A stretch of 34,416 nt of DNA. Source: Halonotius pteroides (GTDB lineage: Archaea > Halobacteriota > Halobacteria > Halobacteriales > Haloferacaceae). Positions 1 to 7,445 of this stretch are shown here, one piece after another. The stretch spans positions 1-34,416 of the forward strand of contig NZ_QMDW01000027.1 in the NCBI RefSeq assembly GCF_003605635.1, read 5' to 3'. The notes under the pieces are model-generated. The model worked only from the letters and a program-made list of their open reading frames with translations. It was not told the DNA's origin and did no database searches. The number at the start of each line of letters is the position of its first letter. The stretch's first letter is position 1. Both the position numbers and the translations under genes were made by a program.

Positions 1-2
1 CT

Positions 3-404
3 AACGAGGGATATTTGGAGGCACATTACGCTCGGCGGGCGAGCGCGGTGGCACCGCTGCCCGACGAGGAGGGACGCAAACCCGGTGACCAGCAATCCTG
101 GACATCTGAACAACGCCACAAGCTTACCAGATATGTCGACGAGCGAGTCCAGGATACACTCAAGACGTACACGACACTCTCTGATGACGTCGATACCCTG
201 GATAGGCAACGTGTGCGTTACGAGGCTCTGAAGGCGGCTCGTGACCGTGCCCTTGTGTTTGTGCTCGCGTACACGGCTGTCCGGGTTGGTGAATTGCTCC
301 GAGACCCGAACGATCCACGTAGGCGCGGAATTCAGTGGGGCGAGCTATCGGTTGAGGATAGAGGTATGGATGTCTTCAGGAAAAAACAGCAATGGGATGT
401 AGCA
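3..404 (+). pseudogene. tyrosine recombinase/integrase, N-terminal part, interrupted by an IS
   Basis: Upstream portion of a site-specific tyrosine recombinase. The reading frame is open to the left edge, so the true start lies outside the window; a TTG at 15 is only the first possible start inside it. The segment holds the helical core region and the first catalytic arginine in the stretch TAVRVGELLRDPNDPRR, and ends at KKQQWDVA where the insertion sequence begins at 405. Beyond that point the frame runs into IS DNA and stops at 459-461, so those residues are not native. The C-terminal half resumes at 2330. Removing the IS and one copy of its target duplication gives QQWDVASLPDPVITPL without a frame change. 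The gene is presumably inactive while the IS is present. Confidence 0.8.
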
Positions 405-2323
405 CTCACTTTCGAGACCCAGATCAGTCAAGAGCATGATTTCTGTCACACAGGGTTCTAGTGATTAGCAGTTAGTCAAAATAATATCAGTATTAGAATA
501 TTTGTTGCTCTCTGCTTGAGACAACAATATTTTCATTTAGATATGAGCATAAATTATCTGAATTCCGAAAAAGAGGTCGTTTGAAGCACTTACTGTGCTT
601 CATCGACCCCGTAAACTTCTACACTCAGATCAAGCAGTTCGAGTACTCTTCTCGGAACTTCAACATTCTCAGGAAGCACACGCTTGCCATCAACACGGCT
701 GACAAGCATATTCTCGAAGCGTTGGAGAACACGCCGTCCGGTGGGCCGATACGTACTCGGCCCACCGGACAGCTCCATCGGCTCATCTGCATCCATCAGC
801 GCAAGTCGTGCACGCCGCTCAATCAACGAATACACCAATAACGCCATGATCAGCACATATCCTAACGCTTCGAGTCGTTGGTGATCTTTCAGATAGACAG
901 CTCCAACTCGCTTTGGGTCTTTCACCACCGGGAAAGATTGTTCAACGGTAATCTGCTGCTTATACTCCTTGAGAACACGTTTTGGCGGCCATTCTTCCGC
1001 ATCTTCGATACTCGTGACCAGCACGTAACAACTCTCTCGCTGCTTGTAGGTGGTTATCGCCGCCGCGTCCCGTTGGACGCTGGCGGCGATCTTGTACACC
1101 GTTTCGTAGGGCTCCCAGTCCTTTGGAGGCCGTCCTGGCTTGTCACGGCTCTTCTTCTGCTCAGTTTCAACGACCTCTGCCTCGACCTCAAAGCATTCTT
1201 CCTGATGATCGTTGAGCCATGTCTTGAGTTCCTGCTTCGCATCTCGTTCGCACGCGAAGACGCGGGTCGAGAGTTCCTCGACCGCGTCTTCCAGGTCTTC
1301 TTCAGTAGTGTCCAGCTCCTTATCGATCCGCTTCTCGCTTCGCCCGTCTATTGTCGATGGTTTCACCACCACACACCGCAGTTGCTGTCCAGAGATCGTC
1401 TGTGTGTAGGATTGGATGTCGTGTGAGACAGCGTCCTCGCGGGCAGCAACTGACCCAATATCCTCCCAGTTATCATCTTCCCACGCGCGGTCGATGAGCT
1501 CATCGACCGCTGCGTAGTTACCGGGTAAGCGCGAAATAAGCGGGAGATTTTGACAACTTGCCCGGGCAAGATTCTCACCGGTGACGGCTTTGCTGTCTGC
1601 GACATAGACAATCGATTCGTCAGTGGGTAAGCACTGACGAATCTCCGAGATGAGTTCTTTGTTCCAGGTCGTATCTGCGCCGTTTCCATCGAAAATGTCC
1701 CCAGTGACGGGAATACCGCGGCTGTTAACACCGAGACCAATGTTGAACTGCTTGAGCTGTCGATCTCCATCGCGGCTGTAGCCTTTGGCGATGTTGAGGT
1801 CATCTTGCTGTCCGTCTTGTTCATACTCTCCATGGACTGACTTGGAGGTGGTATCGGCGTGGACAACGCCGATGTCCACGCCTTCAGTGGTGACCGCATT
1901 TGCTATCACAGAGTTGAGAACATTGCGTGGTTCTGCGTCTGCGATCTTATCTAAGGCCCAGCCAAACCGCTGATCATAGAGGTCTTCTGTAGTGATATCG
2001 TCCCCAAAGAGATTTTGCGGATCTTTGTTTTCAAAGAATTCAGAGAGCCGATACATCGGCTCTCCTTCGGTCAAGAAGTTCATCACAAGTCCAGCCGTGA
2101 GTGACCCAGGCGAGATCTCGGCTTGTGTCTCGTCCCAATCAACAATCTCATCGATCACTTCGACCAACCCAACCTCTTCACAGACGGCGTTAATCACGGG
2201 CAAGGGGCCAGGAGCGAAGTTCTCTAATCTAGTCACTGATGTTCAGTAGGTCAACGTGAACTTAGAAATTCACGGTCACGTCGAAAAAAGCAGCAGCTGA
2301 CAAACTCGGGTCTCGAAAGTGAG
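405..2323 (-). mobile_element. complete IS1634-like insertion sequence (1,919 bp)
   Basis: The ends are a perfect 16-bp inverted repeat: CTCACTTTCGAGACCC at 405-420 and its complement at 2308-2323. The flanks carry a 6-bp direct duplication, GTAGCA, at 399-404 and 2324-2329. The element carries one transposase gene on the minus strand. Intact ends, an exact duplication and a clean integrase frame after removal point to a recent insertion. The family name rests on the transposase type, not on a database match. Confidence 0.88.
590..2236 (-). CDS. IS1634/IS4-superfamily DDE transposase
   Basis: Transposase of 548 aa that catalyses movement of the surrounding IS. The N-terminal ~100 residues resemble the DUF4277 domain of IS1634-type transposases. 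The DDE catalytic core is visible: first Asp in GVVHADTTSK, second Asp in IVYVADSKAV, and Glu in the signature QITVEQSFPVVKDPKR, which fits the Y-R-E-type motif of IS4-like enzymes. A low-complexity acidic/lysine insertion (about 310-380) separates the second Asp from the Glu. Translation begins at a GTG (2234-2236), 87 bp inside the right end of the element. No frameshift or stop is seen, so the enzyme is probably active. Its length suits a single-ORF element of this group. Confidence 0.85.
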   Translation of the reverse strand: MTRLENFAPGPLPVINAVCEEVGLVEVIDEIVDWDETQAEISPGSLTAGLVMNFLTEGEPMYRLSEFFENKDPQNLFGDDITTEDLYDQRFGWALDKIADAEPRNVLNSVIANAVTTEGVDIGVVHADTTSKSVHGEYEQDGQQDDLNIAKGYSRDGDRQLKQFNIGLGVNSRGIPVTGDIFDGNGADTTWNKELISEIRQCLPTDESIVYVADSKAVTGENLARASCQNLPLISRLPGNYAAVDELIDRAWEDDNWEDIGSVAAREDAVSHDIQSYTQTISGQQLRCVVVKPSTIDGRSEKRIDKELDTTEEDLEDAVEELSTRVFACERDAKQELKTWLNDHQEECFEVEAEVVETEQKKSRDKPGRPPKDWEPYETVYKIAASVQRDAAAITTYKQRESCYVLVTSIEDAEEWPPKRVLKEYKQQITVEQSFPVVKDPKRVGAVYLKDHQRLEALGYVLIMALLVYSLIERRARLALMDADEPMELSGGPSTYRPTGRRVLQRFENMLVSRVDGKRVLPENVEVPRRVLELLDLSVEVYGVDEAQ

Positions 2324-2329
2324 GTAGCA

Positions 2330-2812
2330 AGCCTCCCCGATCCAGTGATTACCCCACTTCGGAGCTATCGAACACTGCTTAACCCACCAACAGAACGGTG
2401 GCCGGTGTTTCCAACGTTCGATCAGCGGACACTCGCGGCACTTGTGAAGGGTCAATTGGACAAGCCAAAGACACACGATCAGCAGCGTGAAGAGTATGCC
2501 CGTGATTTCTTACTGGCCCTCGACAAGGATATTTGCCCGTCGTCGATCACAACGGATGGAGCCCGGTCGATACTCCGGCGACTCTCGAACGCAGCGGAAA
2601 TTGAAATCGAACATCCGAAACACGATTATCTGGCCCCACACGGGGGGCGGCGTGGAATGGGAGAAATTCTCGTCAGGAGCTTCGGATACACGGTTGCCGC
2701 CCGGTATCTCGATAACTCGGAGAAGATGGTTCGCAAGCGGTATTCGCACATCGAGGCTGATGAATTGGGAGATCTCGCGACCGAAGCAATTGCCGAGGTA
2801 GATTCTATTTGA
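2330..2812 (+). pseudogene. tyrosine recombinase/integrase, C-terminal catalytic part
   Basis: Downstream half of the integrase split by the IS. It continues the frame of the 3-404 segment with SLPDPVITPLRSY. It carries the rest of the catalytic set: the H-x-x-R-like box in APHGGRRGMG and the tyrosine nucleophile region MVRKRYSHIEADE near the C-terminus. An internal ATG-type start at 2345 would give about 155 aa lacking the first catalytic arginine, so this part alone should not recombine DNA. The stop lies 134 bp before the leader-distal end of the CRISPR array. In haloarchaea such integrases mark integrated plasmids or proviruses; no attachment site could be assigned. Confidence 0.8.
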
Positions 2813-2946
2813 TATAGTGGAGGGTGCAACTGGTTGCTGGCCAATGGGGCCGTGTCGGTTGGTTCAACCTGATTAGCGCGATAATCACGACCAGATGGTT
2901 CGTCCGTAACACGACTTGTCGCTCGGGTGGATGAGGCCACACGGAT

Positions 2947-5900
2947 TCTTCAACCCCACGAGGGTTCGTCTGAAACATACATCTTCGTCAGTGGGATTCG
3001 TGACGGTAATCGCTTCAACCCCACGAGGGTTCGTCTGAAACCCCGATACCCTCCGTTGAGTCGGCGATCTCATTCCGCTTCAACCCCACGAGGGTTCGTC
3101 TGAAACACATGATCGATGTCTTGCCCACTCGCCAAACGGTTGCTTCAACCCCACGAGGGTTCGTCTGAAACCATTGGAAGCGCGGTATCCTTCCATGCCA
3201 AGCAGCGGGCTTCAACCCCACGAGGGTTCGTCTGAAACTCATTGGGGATATGGCTGTTCAGTAGCTCACATTGCTTCAACCCCACGAGGGTTCGTCTGAA
3301 ACCGCTCTGTACGGCCTCTCATGTCGGTTGTTTCGACAGCTTCAACCCCACGAGGGTTCGTCTGAAACTCCGCGTGTTCCGGGGTGGCGACGATGAGTAG
3401 TTGCGCTTCAACCCCACGAGGGTTCGTCTGAAACCGCTGCGGAGTGTGATATCAAAAAGATTGTCGTCGCTTCAACCCCACGAGGGTTCGTCTGAAACTA
3501 AGAACGCCGACTTTGATGATGGCCCATTCGGTGAGCTTCAACCCCACGAGGGTTCGTCTGAAACGATCTTTCATAACTTCTATTCGTGATTTTTGTGTTG
3601 GCTTCAACCCCACGAGGGTTCGTCTGAAACCAGATCATCGCTGGGCTTGAGCCCGATCAAGCCGAGGCTTCAACCCCACGAGGGTTCGTCTGAAACGTAT
3701 CAGCGACAAGGGTTGCTGTTGCGTTGTCTGTGCTTCAACCCCACGAGGGTTCGTCTGAAACACAATGTCGTGGTGTGTATCGTAAATAATGTTGTTGCTT
3801 CAACCCCACGAGGGTTCGTCTGAAACTCGGCCAACCAGAGGCAGTTGAGTCATACGATACGAATGAGGGCTTCAACCCCACGAGGGTTCGTCTGAAACCC
3901 CAAGCAACCGCCACAAGTGGTTTCGCGGCAGTTGGCTTCAACCCCACGAGGGTTCGTCTGAAACACACATAGCCTATACGCCCGTACTACACACACGCGC
4001 TTCAACCCCACGAGGGTTCGTCTGAAACACTGATTCGCCTGCGTTGATTGAATCAATAGTCGGTGCTTCAACCCCACGAGGGTTCGTCTGAAACCCGATG
4101 GGGCCTACAATCTAAGCGATATGGTCTAATGCTTCAACCCCACGAGGGTTCGTCTGAAACCATCAACATCCCTGACGGCGTGGCTGAACAGTGGGCTTCA
4201 ACCCCACGAGGGTTCGTCTGAAACGGGCGACGCGATGGTCGCCAACCACGTCCCGCAAGCTTCAATCCCACGAGGGTTCGTCTGAAACGCCACTGTTCAT
4301 GCCGACGATCAACAACCACGCACCGCTTCAACCCCACGAGGGTTCGTCTGAAACTGGTTTTCTATCGCTTGCAGCCATTGCACGCCCTCAGCTTCAACCC
4401 CACGAGGGTTCGTCTGAAACTGGTTTTCTCAATATAGGTTGTCTCCCTTTCTGGGGCTTCAACCCCACGAGGGTTCGTCTGAAACTCACCGTCGAACCAA
4501 CAGCGTCGGCGCGGCGGCGTGCTTCAACCCCACGAGGGTTCGTCTGAAACTCTCGCCGTTCAACTCTTGGTAGGCGTCAAAGAGGCTTCAACCCCACGAG
4601 GGTTCGTCTGAAACTCTCAACGTCACGGAACAGATAGATACCGATGTTGGCTTCAACCCCACGAGGGTTCGTCTGAAACCGACAACAATTCCTGACTTCA
4701 CATTCCCACCCGCAGCTTCAACCCCACGAGGGTTCGTCTGAAACGTGAAGCATGAACGAGATAGGACATACACGCAGTACGCTTCAACCCCACGAGGGTT
4801 CGTCTGAAACTTGAGTGAGCTGGTGTCGGGCGGGCTTTCGTAGCGGCTTCAACCCCACGAGGGTTCGTCTGAAACCCGCGTTGGTCTTCAAGTTCCGAGG
4901 CGAGCGCGCTTCAACCCCACGAGGGTTCGTCTGAAACGATCGGTGTTGGCCCTGAGAGTCGACACATCGCGGCTTCAACCCCACGAGGGTTCGTCTGAAA
5001 CTCGAGAGTATGAGTGCGAGCCCGCTCAACAGGCCAAGCTTCAACCCCACGAGGGTTCGTCTGAAACCCTGAATCGAAACTCAGGAATGTCAGCAAGACC
5101 CCGCTTCAACCCCACGAGGGTTCGTCTGAAACGCTATAGATTCAATTCAAAAGCCAACGTAAACCATGCTTCAACCCCACGAGGGTTCGTCTGAAACCAG
5201 TCACTCTGCAATGCAATGTTAAAAACGCAGATTGCTTCAACCCCACGAGGGTTCGTCTGAAACTATCTGCACGGCCAGACCCTTGGGGTGACACCCTCGC
5301 TTCAACCCCACGAGGGTTCGTCTGAAACCACCGCTGCGATCAACAGCAAAGTCGTCTGCGTTGCTTCAACCCCACGAGGGTTCGTCTGAAACCCTCACCG
5401 ACTGGACACATGTCGACAATACAATCCCGCTTCAACCCCACGAGGGTTCGTCTGAAACCAACTGCAGTTGGTCAAGGCACTCATTGAGTTGCCGGCTTCA
5501 ACCCCACGAGGGTTCGTCTGAAACACAACTTTGAAGCCGCGAAAAAATCGTTCAAGGAGCTTCAACCCCACGAGGGTTCGTCTGAAACCTCGCTGTCGCC
5601 ACGCGGGATCTTGAGCCGATGGCGGCTTCAACCCCACGAGGGTTCGTCTGAAACGCGAGCTTGTCCGTCTGCTCTTCAGTCAGCGTGTGGCTTCAACCCC
5701 ACGAGGGTTCGTCTGAAACCACAGCAAGTCGCACGTGGCGATCTCGTTGAGGAAGCTTCAACCCCACGAGGGTTCGTCTGAAACGATGACGCTCCGGTGC
5801 CGATCACGTGGCGCAAGCAGGCTTCAACCCCACGAGGGTTCGTCTGAAACCGGCCGCCGCTCTTTTCTGTCGGCTGTTCTCCAACAGCTTCAACCCCACG

Positions 5901-6702
5901 AGGGTTCGTCTGAAACGATCGTCGATGAGCGGCAACCGCGACGAACTCCCCGCTTCAACCCCACGAGGGTTCGTCTGAAACCCGTCGTTGTCAACAATCG
6001 GCATCAGTGCCGCCGGCTTCAACCCCACGAGGGTTCGTCTGAAACGTATGCTGCAGGCATCATTACGTGCGTTTGATCAAGGCTTCAACCCCACGAGGGT
6101 TCGTCTGAAACCAGCGGATCAGACAGGCCGCCAGAGAGCAAATAAACGCTTCAACCCCACGAGGGTTCGTCTGAAACTCGGAGCCCTCGAAACCACGCCC
6201 TCAGCCTTCCAAGCTTCAACCCCACGAGGGTTCGTCTGAAACATCCAACGGGACGATGTTGACGCCAGCGTTGATCCCGCTTCAACCCCACGAGGGTTCG
6301 TCTGAAACTCTCAGGGTTGACGTTGGCAGCCACGTCGTCAGCCTGCTTCAACCCCACGAGGGTTCGTCTGAAACGCGATAGTCGACGTGGACAATTCGGT
6401 ACAATCGCCAGCTTCAACCCCACGAGGGTTCGTCTGAAACCGGAGGTCTGGGGGACATCGGCGTCGAGATTGCCCGCTTCAACCCCACGAGGGTTCGTCT
6501 GAAACTCGGGGCTGTCGATCCCCGCGACGTGACGGTTGAGAGCTTCAACCCCACGAGGGTTCGTCTGAAACACCGTTGTCGGTGACAGAGACCGTCTGTT
6601 CGGTCAGGCTTCAACCCCACGAGGGTTCGTCTGAAACACCTGATTTTCCACAACCTCACCTACGGCATACGGGCTTCAACCCCACGAGGGTTCGTCTGAA
6701 AC
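2947..6702 (-). CRISPR. type I-B CRISPR array, 58 repeats and 57 spacers
   Basis: Fifty-eight 30-bp repeats begin GCTTCAACCCC and end GTCTGAAAC on the plus strand, with 57 spacers of about 34-38 bp and a period of 64-68 bp. The reverse complement (starting GTTTCAGACG, ending GTTGAAGC) is the usual haloarchaeal I-B orientation, so transcription runs leftwards from the cas2 side. Almost all repeats are identical. The exceptions are the last one (2947), whose first base is T instead of G, and the one at 4259, which reads GCTTCAATCCC. A degenerate repeat at 2947, the end far from cas2, also places the leader at 6703-6806. No spacer was noticed to match another part of the window, but this was checked only by eye. 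Confidence 0.98.
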
Positions 6703-6806
6703 CATGCCCGAAATACGGGACATAGGCGTCCTAACGGCCGGTTCCAATAAAGTCCTTCCGTCAACCGTCAATAACCCGCGTACCCCCGGGGGGTTGACGG
6801 AAACGA
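6703..6806 (-). promoter_or_regulatory. CRISPR leader with inverted repeat and TATA-like box
   Basis: This 104-bp gap separates the cas2 stop from the first repeat and is the only room for a leader. On the minus strand it holds a TATA-like stretch, ACTTTATTGG, at 6744-6753, about 45 bp before the first repeat, which suits a promoter for pre-crRNA. Nearer cas2 is a perfect 11-bp inverted repeat, TTCCGTCAACC at 6756-6766 and GGTTGACGGAA at 6792-6802. The repeat could be a leader protein-binding site or the end of the cas transcript. Confidence 0.7.
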
Positions 6807-7067
6807 CTACAGGAACCGCTGATCCTCAGTCGGATCATCGCCGTAGACCGTCCGATTGAGGAGAGTATCCGAAGATAGCTCGTAGATGATCGTCGACTCC
6901 CCGGGCTTCAACAGATCATCAATCTCGTTTTTCAACTGGGTGAGGTCGCCTTCCGATATCTCGCCTTCAAGAACCGAGTTCTGGACGTGAGTCAGATACC
7001 GTCGCCCAATCTTGAGTGCTCTCTGCGTGCGTTCAGCTTCCAAATCGTAGACCATTACCACGTACAT
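6807..7067 (-). CDS. cas2: CRISPR-associated Cas2
   Basis: Cas2, the dimeric scaffold subunit of the Cas1-Cas2 spacer integrase. At 86 aa it has the expected length. The N-terminus MYVVMVYDLEAER is the hallmark first beta strand with its conserved aspartate, followed by a ferredoxin-like fold with the central segment GRRYLTHVQNSVLEGEI. The gene starts 1 nt after the cas1 remnant's stop and ends directly before the leader. It looks intact, with no stop or frameshift, but its partner Cas1 is truncated here. It can act in adaptation only if a complete Cas1 is made from another locus. Confidence 0.95.
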   Translation of the reverse strand: MYVVMVYDLEAERTQRALKIGRRYLTHVQNSVLEGEISEGDLTQLKNEIDDLLKPGESTIIYELSSDTLLNRTVYGDDPTEDQRFL

Positions 7068-7068
7068 C

Positions 7069-7416
7069 TCACCACCACCGCTGGAACGGATCGTACTGCT
7101 CGCCAGTGAGCAGGTGTTTCTTGAGCTTGTACGCTTCGAGCCGCATTAGGTACTGATAGCTGACCTTGCGGTTCAACTTCGGATGTTCAACCGTCTGTTC
7201 CAGCATCTCCTCGAACTCCTTCGTGTACGTCTTTCGACCCGATTCGTTCAACAGACATGAACCGAGTTCTGCCTCGAAATCGTCGTCCGAAATCTGGTTT
7301 CGGTTTATTAGCCGGAACAGGACACGGTCGGCGAGAACAGGTTTGAACAGATCGGCGAGATCAAGCGACAGCGAGTAGCGTCGCTCGCCCGGCTCGTGGA
7401 GGTAGCTGATTCCTTG
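7069..7416 (-). pseudogene. cas1: Cas1 remnant (C-terminal third only)
   Basis: The frame is open from just after a stop at 7417-7419 and reads QGISYLHEPGERRYSLSLDL and onward to TGEQYDPFQRWW, the C-terminal ~115 residues of a type I-B Cas1 (normally about 330 aa). The metal-binding His of the YLHE motif and the Asp cluster of SLDLADLFKP survive. The N-terminal beta domain and the catalytic Glu of the helical domain are gone. The homology begins only about 30 bp beyond the cas3 stop, so one deletion seems to have removed cas4, normally between cas3 and cas1 in this subtype, and about two thirds of cas1. The first ATG in the remnant is at 7251, giving a 60-aa product lacking even the His/Asp motifs. 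It cannot be a working integrase. Confidence 0.9.
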
Positions 7417-7445
7417 TTACGTCTTGGTATGGTGTTGTCTCGGCG

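Noticed and set aside
2813-2946. The gap between the integrase and the array as a possible second leader.
   Set aside because: The repeat next to it is the degenerate one and the repeat orientation places transcription from the cas2 side, so this is the trailer end.
2949-6700. Many short frames on both strands through the CRISPR array, with recurring peptides such as FQTNPRGVEA or LQPHEGSSET.
   Set aside because: They are translations of the repeat itself, change identity with each spacer and have no start signals.
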